Source: CAHJWO01 sp964245885
Lineage (GTDB): Bacteria > Verrucomicrobiota > Verrucomicrobiia > Chthoniobacterales > SZAS-18
Direction of reading: 5' to 3'
Assembly: GCA_964245885.1 (NCBI GenBank)
Contig: CAXTOX010000001.1
Coordinates: 1-64,000 of the forward strand
Length of the DNA stretch: 64,000 nucleotides
A model generated the notes under the pieces. That model saw only the letters and a program-made list of their open reading frames with translations. It was not told the DNA's origin and did no database searches. The position numbers and the translations under genes are program-made. Positions 9,126-18,076 of the stretch are shown piece by piece (position 1 is the stretch's first letter; each line of letters opens with the position of its first letter).

Positions 9126-10556
9126 ATGGAAACATTATTTCTGCGGGCCAACGATGCGAACAAATTCGGGTCGAGTGGGTTAGACGCCCGAGACGGGAAG
9201 TTTCATCAACAAAAGACCGCGTCGGGACGGCGTTGGCCGACCCTGCTGGTGAAGCTACTTCTGTACCCGATCCTGGCCGGAGCGGTTTTCTGCGGCGGGT
9301 CGGTCGGGGCGCAGGAGATGATGCGTGAGACGCTGACCAATACCTCCACGTCCGCTCCCGCGCCGGTCTCCACCTCCGGCACGACGGACTACAACCTGCG
9401 CATCGGCCCCGTGAAGTTCTCCGCCGACGTGGTCGGCGGCATCGAGTACATCGACAACATCAACTACTCCCAGGTCAATCGGGAGTCGGACGAGGTGGTC
9501 CGAATCGCGCTGAACGTCCTCACCGTCGTCCCGCTGACCCGGCTTAACACCCTGCGCTTCGACCTGGGCGTCGGCTTCGTGCGTTACCTCGAACACCCTA
9601 ACGCCACCAGTGGCGACGTGTTCATCACGCCCGGCAGCCAGCTCTCGCTGGATTCCTACATCGGCGACTACGTGAAGCTCAACGTCCACGACGCCTTCGA
9701 CATCCGGCAGGACCCGGTGGATTCCGCCGAACTGAGCAACGTGACGAACTTCGGCCGGTTCACGAACACGGCCGGCATCACCGCGACCGTTGATCTGCAC
9801 AACGGCCTCCTCTTGACGGGGGAATACGATCACTTCAACTACATCGCGCTCAACGACGATTTCAGCTACCTCGACCGCAACGCCGACCAGTTTGCCGGGT
9901 CCGTGTCCTACCAGCTCCGGCCGCGCACGTTCATCGGCGCCGACGGCGGGTACTCGATCACGAATTATACGGAGAATGGCCTCAACGACTCGACCGGCGG
10001 CACGATCGGCGCGTTCCTGGACACGACGATCACGCCGTACCTGCGCGTGGTGGTGCACGGGGGCTACCAGTTCGCGAGCTTCGACTCGGGCGGCAACGTC
10101 GACCAGGGATTCTACAACTCCGGCGGCACCGTGGACGGCCTGCCGGCCGGCGGCTTCTACGGCGACCGGTACAGCCTCTCGACGTTTTACTACAGCGTGA
10201 CGCTCAACAACCGCATCAACGCGTACCTGACGCACAGCCTCTCATTCGGACGCGAGGCCGACCTGGGCCTGGTCTCCAACTATGTGAAGGTGGACTATAT
10301 CCGCTACAACGTCGCCTGGCGCGTCTTGAGCAACCTCACGCTGGCCGGTGACCTGTTCTACGATCACGACATCGAGTCGGGCGGGCCGTTCGACGAGCGC
10401 ATCAACCGCTACGGCGGCGACATCAGCCTGGGCTACCAGTTCAACCGCCACCTCTCGGCGGCGGCGCACTACGCGTACATCCAGAAGGATTCGGACGCGA
10501 ACCTGCGCGACTACTACCAGAACCGCGTCGGCCTGGACGTGGACTACCACTTCTAA
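9126..10556 (+). CDS. Outer-membrane beta-barrel protein
   Basis: A 476-residue probable outer-membrane barrel. An N-terminal hydrophobic signal (LLVKLLLYPILAGAVFCGG, residues ~40-58) is followed by alternating aromatic/polar beta strands through to the end, and the last residues (VDYHF) give the C-terminal phenylalanine used for barrel insertion. The pattern resembles the 'putative beta-barrel porin 2' group found in polysaccharide and biofilm loci. The first ~40 residues precede the signal and look non-native, so translation may start at the GTG at 9249. Substrate unknown. It is divergent from the TPR gene and followed by the repeat block at 10711. Confidence 0.75.
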   Translation: METLFLRANDANKFGSSGLDARDGKFHQQKTASGRRWPTLLVKLLLYPILAGAVFCGGSVGAQEMMRETLTNTSTSAPAPVSTSGTTDYNLRIGPVKFSADVVGGIEYIDNINYSQVNRESDEVVRIALNVLTVVPLTRLNTLRFDLGVGFVRYLEHPNATSGDVFITPGSQLSLDSYIGDYVKLNVHDAFDIRQDPVDSAELSNVTNFGRFTNTAGITATVDLHNGLLLTGEYDHFNYIALNDDFSYLDRNADQFAGSVSYQLRPRTFIGADGGYSITNYTENGLNDSTGGTIGAFLDTTITPYLRVVVHGGYQFASFDSGGNVDQGFYNSGGTVDGLPAGGFYGDRYSLSTFYYSVTLNNRINAYLTHSLSFGREADLGLVSNYVKVDYIRYNVAWRVLSNLTLAGDLFYDHDIESGGPFDERINRYGGDISLGYQFNRHLSAAAHYAYIQKDSDANLRDYYQNRVGLDVDYHF

Positions 10557-10710
10557 GCCCGGCCCCGTGTTCACTTCAGCGCATCGCCGGAAACCCGACG
10601 CACGGTAAGTCACGTTTCCGGTCAGCCCCATCGGTCCCATGGGTCATGTAGATCCTGTTGGGATACGAACCACGACGGATCCTTCCCCGTAATCTAGAGA
10701 GGCAGTTAGG

Positions 10711-11015
10711 GCCTATCCGGATATCCGCGTGGGTTTTCTTCCGCCCCTGCCGGGGCTATGCCGAAGGGCCGTTGTTCCCCGAGGCTCACGCCCCGGGCTA
10801 AACTCTTCCGCCCCTGCCGGGGCTAAATGCTTACCCGAACCATCCTGTTTTCCGCCGCTCCTGCCCGGGGCCAAAGACCTCTCTGCATCTCCCTGTTTTC
10901 AGCCCCGGCAGGGGCGCAAGAGTTTAGCCCACGGCGTGAGCCGTGGGAAAGGTTCCCATCCACGTCAAAGCCCCGGCAGGGGCGTAAGAAAACCCACGTG
11001 GATATCCGGATAGGC
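10711..11015. repeat. Nested inverted-repeat block built from the double-palindrome element
   Basis: An outer inverted repeat of 47 bases (10711-10757 against 10969-11015, two mismatches) encloses a second inverted pair (about 10780-10824 against 10901-10947). Both pairs contain the CCCACGGC/GCCCCTGCC double palindrome also seen at 7-53. Short predicted peptides in this block are only translations of the repeat. The stretch 10557-10710 before it shows no gene. Confidence 0.9.
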
Positions 11016-11017
11016 AC

Positions 11018-11926
11018 TTAGCCGTGGGGCGGTGCGCTCATGGCGAGCGCCTGTGTTGCCAGCAGCACGCCGACGGCGAAGACGCACTCCCACCCCACGT
11101 TCAGACACAATCGCCGCACCGCTTCTGCGGCGGTCACGGAGGGATCGGGCTTGACCAACCGGCGGTTGATGAACCCGACGCCGACCATGACGAGGAAGAG
11201 CGCCACCTTGCACAACAACGCCCGGCCATACTGACTTGACGGCAGGAAGGCCAGCGCGCCGATCATCCCGCAGGCATTGACCAAGCCGCTGAAAGCCAGG
11301 ACGGCCACGGCCACCGCGCTCATCCGCGAGAACCGCCGGGTGATCGTCGTCGTGGCCCCCAAGAGGGCCGGTTCCCGCCGCGTCCGCACCAAAAGGATCG
11401 CCAGCGGCAGCAATCCACCCGGCCAGGCTCCGGCCGCGAGGACGTGCAAGATGTCCGCCGGGAACAGCCACGCCCGGTGCGCCGACGCTTGCGCGTGGCT
11501 GGTCCAAACCAGGGCAGCCAGCGCCGCCGCGGCCAGCAGCAGGTTCGCCGCGTCCAACAGGGCGAGCAGGCGCGGTCGCCCTTGCCAGCGCCGCAGTCCG
11601 ACGAGGAAACTCACCGCGCACACCCCCGCCAACAAGCCGGCGCGTACCAGCCAAGCCGCGCCGAAGCGGGTGCCGGTGAGCACCTCCCTGATCGAATGAT
11701 CCCGCAACGCGTCCGGCAACGACTGGCCGGTCATGGCCGCCGCCGTCAACCACAGAACGCTGCTGCCAGCGAGGACGGACGTGCCCCAGCACCCCCAGGC
11801 CAAGCGGTTCCAACGCGGCATTCCGCGCGGGTTCGCTCCCCGGGACAGCAGCCGCAGCAGCAGCGTGCCTGCCAGGACAACCGCGGCGGACGATTGCACA
11901 AAGCGGGCGATCAGGAGCAGGTCCAA
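11018..11926 (-). CDS. copD: CopD family copper-resistance membrane protein
   Basis: Inner-membrane protein of the CopD type, thought to pass copper across the cytoplasmic membrane together with CopC. The 302-residue chain has about eight hydrophobic helices. It also shows the CopD landmarks: a histidine-bearing helix near SHAQASAHRAWLFPADILHV, then RRFSRMSAVAVAVLAFSGLVN and a C-terminal FINRR loop. The start is a TTG one base after the copC stop, so translation is probably coupled. It is the last gene of the operon unknown protein - copC - copD and reads into the repeat block. Confidence 0.85.
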   Translation of the reverse strand: MDLLLIARFVQSSAAVVLAGTLLLRLLSRGANPRGMPRWNRLAWGCWGTSVLAGSSVLWLTAAAMTGQSLPDALRDHSIREVLTGTRFGAAWLVRAGLLAGVCAVSFLVGLRRWQGRPRLLALLDAANLLLAAAALAALVWTSHAQASAHRAWLFPADILHVLAAGAWPGGLLPLAILLVRTRREPALLGATTTITRRFSRMSAVAVAVLAFSGLVNACGMIGALAFLPSSQYGRALLCKVALFLVMVGVGFINRRLVKPDPSVTAAEAVRRLCLNVGWECVFAVGVLLATQALAMSAPPHG

Positions 11927-11927
11927 A

Positions 11928-12317
11928 TCAGGGAGCCTTCACAAAAGAAAAGTTCCCCTCCGTGACGTGCGTGTCCTTCGACACCACCCGCCAGACGACC
12001 TTGTAAGTGCCCGCGCCCAACGCATTCGGCAGCGAGACGAGCAGGACATGGCCGTTCTTTGGGTCGGGGTGAACGTTCCTCCCATCCACTTCCTTGCCCG
12101 CCGCGTCGAAAACTTTGACGCTGCTGAACGCCGGTTCCAATTCTTCGGTGAACGTGAGCTTCACCTCCTTGGGCAACTCCTTGGTCGATTTGCCCACTTC
12201 CGGGTCCGCACGAGCGAGGAAGGCGTGCGCCCGCGCGGAGCCGGCGGCGGCCACGCTGAAGATTGCCGCCACGAGAATGGCTCTGCCAGGCACGAGCCGT
12301 GAGAAGATCGGTTTCAT
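11928..12317 (-). CDS. copC: CopC domain periplasmic copper-binding protein
   Basis: A 129-residue periplasmic protein. A signal peptide ends at ARA, leaving a mature N-terminal histidine (HAFLARADP). That histidine and the C-terminal SKDTHVTEGNFSF motif form the copper site in the CopC family. The rest matches the family pattern (LTFTEELEPAFSSVKVFDA). The ATG overlaps the stop of the upstream gene by four bases (ATGA), and the stop is followed one base later by copD. An ATG-less extension upstream in this frame overlaps the preceding gene and was rejected. Confidence 0.92.
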   Translation of the reverse strand: MKPIFSRLVPGRAILVAAIFSVAAAGSARAHAFLARADPEVGKSTKELPKEVKLTFTEELEPAFSSVKVFDAAGKEVDGRNVHPDPKNGHVLLVSLPNALGAGTYKVVWRVVSKDTHVTEGNFSFVKAP

Positions 12318-13327
12318 TTGCCGGGATTCGTGAGGTTGCCGTTTGACCGGTTCGCACCGCCGAACAAAGGACGCCCGAACGTGGCCGGGAACAGATCGTC
12401 GAGATAGAAGTGTACCTGCGCCAGCACGCCGACGCGGCTGCCGCTGCGCGCGTTCACGGGGATCAACGCCTCCACGCCGAACTGGCAGTATTTGCCCGAC
12501 CAGATCACGCCCGGGTTCACCGAGGCGGTGGTCAAGCCGGACTGCCCCCGGTCGAGCGGGGTGGTGATCACCATTTCCACCAGCGGGATCATCCGGTCGA
12601 ACGGTTTCACCAGGCCGACGTTTTTGACGTTGGTTTGCAGGTAGATCAGACTGTACTCCAAGGCGAAGTTGGTTTCGAGGGCGACCGCGTTGCGCTCCCG
12701 GTCCACGTCGCGCAAGCCCGTCGTTGGGTCCACGTCGCCGAAGGAGCGGGTGCTGGCGCTCGAGGGGATGTCCACGCTGAGGTTGCCGGTGAGCGCGAGG
12801 GGGCGCAGCCACGGCAGGTTCGCCGGCAGGTCCCCGAAGCCTTTGCCGAAGAAGATGCCCGGCGACCAGGTGGTGAACGGGTCGCGCCCCACCTGGCGGC
12901 TGCCGGTGCCGCCCACGTCGACGTTGAGGCCGAGCGAGAGGATCAGTTCATGTGGAGTGTTCGTGTAGAACTGGAACTTGGAGCCGAGTTCCAGGTTGCT
13001 GAACCCGGTCCGGTCGTGCCCGGCGTGCGGGAACACGTTGACCTGATCAATCCCGATCTCGATGTCGAGGTACGGGGTGATCCGCTTGGCGAGGTCCGCG
13101 GACACGTCGAACTCGCGGGTGCCGCCGCGGTCGGGCGTGTGGAAGGTCTGGAGCGTGGGCAGCGACGCTTCGTCGGCGACGAAGGGATCGTCCGTCGTGA
13201 GCGTGGCCGGGAAAAAGCGTGCTCCCGCGAAGCCGTGCGCGCCGGCCGGTCGGGGCAGGGTAACGAGGCCGAGGAGCAGCGTGGTGAGAATGCGGACGGT
13301 AGAAGTCGAGTAGAAAGGAAAGTGCAT
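12314..13327 (-). CDS. Secreted hypothetical protein, first gene of the copCD operon
   Basis: A 337-residue exported protein with a signal peptide (TTLLLGLVTLPRPAGA). A mature histidine-rich start (HGFAGARFFPATLTTDDP) follows, then an alternating beta-strand pattern that suggests a small outer-membrane barrel or a beta-rich periplasmic protein. It overlaps copC by ATGA, so the genes are co-translated and a role in copper or metal handling is likely by context. I do not recognise a named domain. The C-terminus (NRSNGNLTNPGK) lacks the terminal aromatic residue of a classic porin. Confidence 0.7.
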   Translation of the reverse strand: MHFPFYSTSTVRILTTLLLGLVTLPRPAGAHGFAGARFFPATLTTDDPFVADEASLPTLQTFHTPDRGGTREFDVSADLAKRITPYLDIEIGIDQVNVFPHAGHDRTGFSNLELGSKFQFYTNTPHELILSLGLNVDVGGTGSRQVGRDPFTTWSPGIFFGKGFGDLPANLPWLRPLALTGNLSVDIPSSASTRSFGDVDPTTGLRDVDRERNAVALETNFALEYSLIYLQTNVKNVGLVKPFDRMIPLVEMVITTPLDRGQSGLTTASVNPGVIWSGKYCQFGVEALIPVNARSGSRVGVLAQVHFYLDDLFPATFGRPLFGGANRSNGNLTNPGK

Positions 13328-13402
13328 GTTAGTCGGACAAAAGGGTTAAAGCGTTAGGTGTCAGAAAGCGGGCGAGAAGAGATCGCCGCAGGCGTCGTCT
13401 CC

Positions 13403-13522
13403 CAAGGTCCTGATGGCTCTCCGAGCCGCTCCCTATTTTGGATTGAAACGACCGTGCCTGTCTGCTGACGTTCCAGCTTTCGGAAGATCTAGGGAGCGGC
13501 TCGGAGAGCCATCAGGACCTTG
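13403..13522. repeat. Perfect 32-bp inverted repeat
   Basis: Positions 13403-13434 and 13491-13522 are perfect reverse complements separated by 56 bases, so the transcript can form a long hairpin. It lies between two minus-strand genes. Its core word CTCCGAGCCGCTCCCT is related to the smaller hairpin at 24189-24209. Confidence 0.95.
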
Positions 13523-13595
13523 ATTCGAAGGGCAAAGGAACCCCGCCGTCCGCAAAAAGACGACAAGAGTTGTCTCGGGCAGAGACAGATGCAGA

Positions 13596-14003
13596 TCAGG
13601 CCGCAGAGTCCGCGCGCCGGGGCGGCGGCGTCGGTGGCTGGTCCGTGTGCAACGGACCGAGCCGCGCGGCGGTGCGCGGAAAAGGAACTTCCATCGCCGA
13701 GCGTGGGGCCGGCGGGATCGTCGTTTCCGTCAGCACTGCTTTCGCCTTGGCGTCTTGCTTCAGGCCGGGTGCCGCGGGAGTTTCCTTTTGTTCCCGGGAT
13801 TTTGCCGCGGCAATCTGCCGACAAAGCTCGCAGGGATGCTGCCCGTCGAACGTTTCCTCGGCGGCGACGGTCAGGCAGCCGTCGCGTTGCGCGTAACGGT
13901 ACAGCATCGTCGCCTTGGCAACGGTTTGCAGGGCCGCCCAGTGGCCGCCCGCCAGCGAGAACGCGGCGAGCAGGGCGCAAAGGAATCCGAGTCGGCGGAA
14001 CAC
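13596..14003 (-). CDS. Small secreted CxxC protein near copCD
   Basis: A 135-residue protein starting from the GTG at 14003, which has AAGG eight bases upstream; a TTG at 14030 is the alternative. A hydrophobic signal segment (LGFLCALLAAFSLAGG) precedes a compact domain with FDGQHPCELCRQI, a CxxC motif next to histidine. The C-terminus is proline-rich. I recall small proteins with the same GQHPC-x-LC core beside copper genes in related bacteria, so a metal-binding or redox role is plausible. No named family can be given. It reads the same way as the copC operon, about 270 bases upstream, with the 13403-13522 hairpin between them. Confidence 0.6.
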   Translation of the reverse strand: MFRRLGFLCALLAAFSLAGGHWAALQTVAKATMLYRYAQRDGCLTVAAEETFDGQHPCELCRQIAAAKSREQKETPAAPGLKQDAKAKAVLTETTIPPAPRSAMEVPFPRTAARLGPLHTDQPPTPPPRRADSAA

Positions 14004-14122
14004 AATCGCGACCTTAAGCCGCGATTCCAAGGACGGGCAAGAAGTTTGTGTGCGGATGCACGTCAGGAAATGGTGGGAAGGCTGCCGGACCGGCTGCGGC
14101 GGGCTTGCTTCCTACCCGCTTT

Positions 14123-14356
14123 TCAGGGCATCACGGCGTGCAAAAACTCCAGGACTTCTGCTTGCCGCTCCGGCGTGGAGAACGCGGGTCCGTCGTGCGG
14201 AGCGCCTTCGACCAGGACCAACCGAAGGGATCGAAGGTCCAGCAGGGAAAAAAGGAGGGATTGTCGGTCGGTTCCCAGCAGGCAAGGGAGCGGAATCCGG
14301 GAAGCAACGGATTGGGCCGGATATACGCTCCGCACCGCCTCAGCGGTGCTCGTCAA
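14123..14356 (-). pseudogene. Possible remnant of an alpha/beta hydrolase C-terminus
   Basis: The only coding-like signal in the otherwise gene-poor stretch 14004-14415. The 77-residue frame reads LPCLLGTDRQSLLF, then LVLVEGAPHDGPAFS and a helix EVLEFLHAV. This resembles the end of an alpha/beta hydrolase, where an aspartate after a glycine-rich strand and the HDGP histidine belong to the catalytic triad. No matching N-terminal half with a nucleophile serine is visible on this strand, and the only start is TTG. It could be a decayed fragment or chance similarity. Confidence 0.3.
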
Positions 14357-14415
14357 CCAACGGACGTCGAATCACTGCGTTGCGAGTCCTCGGCTGCCTG
14401 TGCAGCCGAGATTCC

Positions 14416-17205
14416 TCACACTCCGGCCAACTCGGAGAAAAGCGACGCTCCCCGCGCGCCGGCGACCGTCTCCGGCCGCGCCACGGAAGGCTCCCGTTCC
14501 TCCATCCGCAGATAACGCCGCCAGAACTCGGGCGAGGTCAGCTCCGCGTCACGCTCCCGGAACGCCGCGGCGTGCTGCGGCCACTCGCGCCGCAGCACGG
14601 CGAGGCTGGCCCGCGCGCGGCGGCGCAACCCGAAGTACACCTTCGGCTGCTTGCGGTAGACGTAGATGCCGGGCACGAGGGCGTGCTTCACCCCGACCTC
14701 GTCGAAATAGGTCACATCCGACCACGACCAGTCGCCGATCCCAAGCACCTTGCGCGGCAGGCCGCCGGCCGTGTGCACGGGCTTGCGCCACTGGAGCAGC
14801 CGGTGGCCGTTGTGAATCCAACGCCGCCAGCGCCGGTCCCAGCCTTTCCTGACCCGGTAATGGCCGTTGAGCACGGTCGGCTCGACATCCTGGCGGTGTT
14901 CCGGCGCGAACTCCTTGCTCGCCGCCATAATCTGCCGGAAACGCGCCTCGCAGTCGGTCTCCACCAGCCATTCCGGACCCCTCAGGAAATGCTCCAGGCC
15001 GAGCACGCGCATCGCCGCCTGGTCGTACTCCAGCCTTTCGAGAAAATGGTTGATCTCTCCCCACACCGCCTTGACCAAGGCCCCGGCCGGCAACCCCGGA
15101 TACCGCAAGCTACAAATTAGGAGATCGTTGTACATGTTGTAGTAGTACAGCCACGCGGCGGTCTTGGCGTAGAAGGGCATGTGCCACACCCCGATGCCCG
15201 GCACCGCCAGGGTCTGGACGCCGCGCTGCCGCATGCGGTAGCCGAGTTCCTTGTCGTCGCCGCGGATGAAGCAGGGCAGGGGTAGCCCGTTTTTCTCCAC
15301 CGCCGCGCGCGAGATCGCCATGAACCACCAGGCGTTGTAATGCGGCTCCGGGGGCCGGCCGAGCTTGTCGAGCGCGCCGGGCGTGGCGAGTTCCACGTCC
15401 GAGACGCACGCGGTGATGCTCAGCAGCTTCGGCCGTCCGATGGTGGAGCCGAGTTCGTGCAGGTGGGTGGGGCGGTAGAGATCGAGCATCCCGCCGCCGA
15501 TGCACTGGTCGACCTTGACGTGGCGCAGCCACTGGATGGCGCGCCGCACCATGTCAGGCTCCAGGTCGATGTCGTCGTCCATCAACAGGAAGTGCGTCGG
15601 CGGCTTGCGCCCCCGGGCGGACAGCCCCTCGATCATCCCGCGCGCCGCGCCGCCTGCGCCGCCGACGTTGCCCTGGTGGACGATCTGCACGTTGGGAGCG
15701 GGGAACAAATCGGCCGGCAGCTCCGACGCGTTGTCCACGACGGTGATGTGGTAATCATCGCGGCAGAGCCGGTCGTACTCCACGATCCGGTTCACGGTGC
15801 GCTCGATGAACCCGCGCTTTTTGTAGGTGCAGCAGAGAATGTCGAGCTGCACGGCGCGGCGGGGCTTCGCCGCCGTCCACCAACTGCCGCCGGTGACCTC
15901 GCCGGCTTCCGATAGGCAGGTGAGATGAAACGCGAGCCGGGAGCCGAGCGGACTCTCCGTGGAGAGCGGGATTTCCAGGACGAGCGGTTCGCCGTCGTGC
16001 CGCCCGAAGTTTTGCGCGGTGGTGACGAGCTGCGGGGCGCGCCCCTGCGCGAACCGGAACACCTCGACGAAAAACAGGCCGGAGAGTGCGAGGTGCAACT
16101 GGATGGACGACAGCCCGATGTGCTCGGCCGCGAGGCTTTCAAAGAACGCGTTGAAGTAGCCGTCGAACGTGAAAACCTCGCCTTCCAGAAACCGCATGGC
16201 CTTCGTCGACGACATGCGCGGGTGCGCGCTGTGGTTGTGCGAAATCTTGCGGTGGTAGAGCGGCCCCCGGATCGGGTCGGTGGTGAACAGCAGGTGCTGG
16301 AACGCCTCCCCGGCGGCGGGGGATTTCTCCGCGTTCGGCGCGCCGATTTTCTCCCGGGCCAGTTGCCGCAGCGCCGCCCGGCGAAAAGGCGCTTCGGCGA
16401 AGACCTCCTGGTAGAACTGCGTCTCCTGGCGCAGGCGGGCGGACACCGCCCGGCGCGTGTGCTCGGCGACCGGCGTCGGTTCGGACGGGAAGGACGCTTC
16501 GTCCGGCGCGGGCACATCGGCGTCCACTTCGAGGAAGTTGAGCAACGCCTGCCAGGCCGCCGGACGCCGTCCGGGACTTTGCAGGTCCTCCGCGCGCACC
16601 AGATGGATCTGCGGCAGCGGAAAACACGCCAGGTAGCGCCCGAGCGCCGCGGTGTAGCTCGAAAGCCCGCCGTAGGCCCAGTGGTAGGCCCAACCGGCGG
16701 ACAACCGCCGGTCCTCGTGCTCCAGCGCCTCTTCGACGTTCAGATGTTCCCGGCCCTGCTGCTCGAACGAGGCGTGGTGCGCCAACAACCGCTCCACGGG
16801 GTCGCGCAGGACCGCGACGATCTTGCAGTGCGGAATCCGTTCGGCGATGCGGCGCGCCGCCCCGGGATAAAGTCCGTAGGCCGGACTCGCCTCGCCGAAC
16901 CGCCGCGCCCCCGGCTTGTCCGGAGCCTGGAAGCAGCGTTGGTAGTCGCGCCGGTTGACCACCCGGGCCACGTCGGCGGTCTGGAAAGTGCCGTCTTCCT
17001 CGTACTGCGGCCGGCTCAGGAGCGCTGTGTCCAGGACGCCTGCGGTGCCCAGATCCTTCGCGACAAAATAGTTGGTCTCCCGGATCGGGGAAGCGTGGAT
17101 CTGCGGATGCGCGCCGAGCCAGTCCAGCAAGGGATTGATCCCGCTGAACGAAGTGCCGACCAGGAGAAAATCGGGCATTCGCCCGGAAGGGGGTGCAACG
17201 ATCAT
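14416..17205 (-). CDS. Fusion: sulfotransferase-like domain + GlfT2-like galactofuranosyltransferase
   Basis: A 929-residue two-domain enzyme. Residues ~10-300 look like a PAPS-dependent sulfotransferase: a 5'-phosphosulfate loop in altered form (FLLVGTSFSGINPLLDWL) and a 3'-phosphate motif (VAVLRDPVERLLAHHASF). The usual loop lysine is replaced (GTSFSG), so activity is uncertain. Residues ~330-450 resemble the N-terminal beta-domain of GlfT2 (FDGYFNAFFESL). Residues ~455-750 form a GT-A fold with DILCCTYKKRG, the metal-binding LLMDDDIDLEPD, and NAWWFMAISRAAVEKNG followed by CFIRGDDKELGYRMRQRG. A helical C-terminal region completes the GlfT2 pattern. GlfT2 enzymes polymerise galactofuranose. 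It sits just before a Wzt/Wzm exporter, pointing to a surface glycan. The ATG at 17205 is preferred; ATG 17178 is possible. Confidence 0.85.
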   Translation of the reverse strand: MIVAPPSGRMPDFLLVGTSFSGINPLLDWLGAHPQIHASPIRETNYFVAKDLGTAGVLDTALLSRPQYEEDGTFQTADVARVVNRRDYQRCFQAPDKPGARRFGEASPAYGLYPGAARRIAERIPHCKIVAVLRDPVERLLAHHASFEQQGREHLNVEEALEHEDRRLSAGWAYHWAYGGLSSYTAALGRYLACFPLPQIHLVRAEDLQSPGRRPAAWQALLNFLEVDADVPAPDEASFPSEPTPVAEHTRRAVSARLRQETQFYQEVFAEAPFRRAALRQLAREKIGAPNAEKSPAAGEAFQHLLFTTDPIRGPLYHRKISHNHSAHPRMSSTKAMRFLEGEVFTFDGYFNAFFESLAAEHIGLSSIQLHLALSGLFFVEVFRFAQGRAPQLVTTAQNFGRHDGEPLVLEIPLSTESPLGSRLAFHLTCLSEAGEVTGGSWWTAAKPRRAVQLDILCCTYKKRGFIERTVNRIVEYDRLCRDDYHITVVDNASELPADLFPAPNVQIVHQGNVGGAGGAARGMIEGLSARGRKPPTHFLLMDDDIDLEPDMVRRAIQWLRHVKVDQCIGGGMLDLYRPTHLHELGSTIGRPKLLSITACVSDVELATPGALDKLGRPPEPHYNAWWFMAISRAAVEKNGLPLPCFIRGDDKELGYRMRQRGVQTLAVPGIGVWHMPFYAKTAAWLYYYNMYNDLLICSLRYPGLPAGALVKAVWGEINHFLERLEYDQAAMRVLGLEHFLRGPEWLVETDCEARFRQIMAASKEFAPEHRQDVEPTVLNGHYRVRKGWDRRWRRWIHNGHRLLQWRKPVHTAGGLPRKVLGIGDWSWSDVTYFDEVGVKHALVPGIYVYRKQPKVYFGLRRRARASLAVLRREWPQHAAAFRERDAELTSPEFWRRYLRMEEREPSVARPETVAGARGASLFSELAGV

Positions 17206-17271
17206 GGGGGCGGGAGCGCGGGTCGAAGCGAAGTTTTCGCACAAGTTCTACGCCCGCGGGAGGAAACCGGA

Positions 17272-18054
17272 TCAATCGGCCACCACCGGCTCCGCGAGGT
17301 CCGGCAGAAACTCCTCCACCGGGACGTGGGCGGGGATGCCGCGCACGGCCCGTTCCACGTCCTCCACGCTGCCCGCCATCCGGCTGACGCCGCCGTCGAT
17401 CCAGACGGCGCGCGTGCAGAGCTTGCGCAGGGAGATCACGTCGTGGGTGATGAGCACCACCGTGCGGCCGGCGTCCATGCGTTGCTGGATAGCGCTGGTG
17501 GACTTTTCCCGGAAGTTCACGTCGCCCACCGCGAAGACCTCGTCGATGAGCAGCACGTCCGGGTCGGCCTGCATGGCGACGGCGAAGCCGAGCCGCGAGA
17601 GCATCCCGCTCGAATAGATGAAGACCGGCTGATCGAAAAACTCGCCGAGTTCCGCGTAGTCGCATACCCGGTCGAGCCGTTTCTCGATCGTCGCGCGGTG
17701 CATGCCGAGCAGCATCCCGCTGAGAATGGCGTTTTGCCGGCCGGTCAGATTGCTCTCGAAGCCGACGCCGAGCGAGAGCAGGGAGACGCTGAAGCGCGGG
17801 TCGCGGTAGATCCGGCCCCGGTCCACCGCGATGATCCCGGCCAGCGCGCGCATGAGCGTGCTCTTGCCCGCGCCGTTGGAGCCGAGCACGCCGAGGGCTT
17901 CGCCCTGAAAAATCTCGAAGGAAACGTCGCTCAGCGCCCAGAACTTCTTTGAACCGCCCAGTTTGCGCCGCAACCGGTAGTAAACCCCGATGTGCTCGGC
18001 CCGGACGATGCAGGGACCGGGACCGGACGCCGGCATGGGCAGGTGCGAACTCAT
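17272..18054 (-). CDS. Polysaccharide ABC exporter ATPase (Wzt-like)
   Basis: ATPase of a cell-surface polysaccharide exporter. The 260-residue product has Walker A LGSNGAGKSTL near residue 60 and the signature YSSGMLSRLGFAVAMQ near 147, which is diagnostic of the Wzt/TagH/KpsT group. Walker B DVLLIDEVFAVGD and the switch ITHD follow. It stops soon after the nucleotide-binding domain, without the C-terminal carbohydrate-binding domain seen in Wzt proteins that recognise chain-end modifications. This suggests export that does not depend on a terminal cap, or recognition by another protein. It follows the permease gene by 22 bases. Confidence 0.92.
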   Translation of the reverse strand: MSSHLPMPASGPGPCIVRAEHIGVYYRLRRKLGGSKKFWALSDVSFEIFQGEALGVLGSNGAGKSTLMRALAGIIAVDRGRIYRDPRFSVSLLSLGVGFESNLTGRQNAILSGMLLGMHRATIEKRLDRVCDYAELGEFFDQPVFIYSSGMLSRLGFAVAMQADPDVLLIDEVFAVGDVNFREKSTSAIQQRMDAGRTVVLITHDVISLRKLCTRAVWIDGGVSRMAGSVEDVERAVRGIPAHVPVEEFLPDLAEPVVAD

Positions 18055-18076
18055 GAGAAAATCGAAAGGCTGAGTC

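Noticed and set aside
13489..13980. 163-codon minus-strand frame overlapping the small CxxC protein
   Set aside because: Arginine-rich shadow without signal peptide; the overlapping frame has the signal and CxxC motif.
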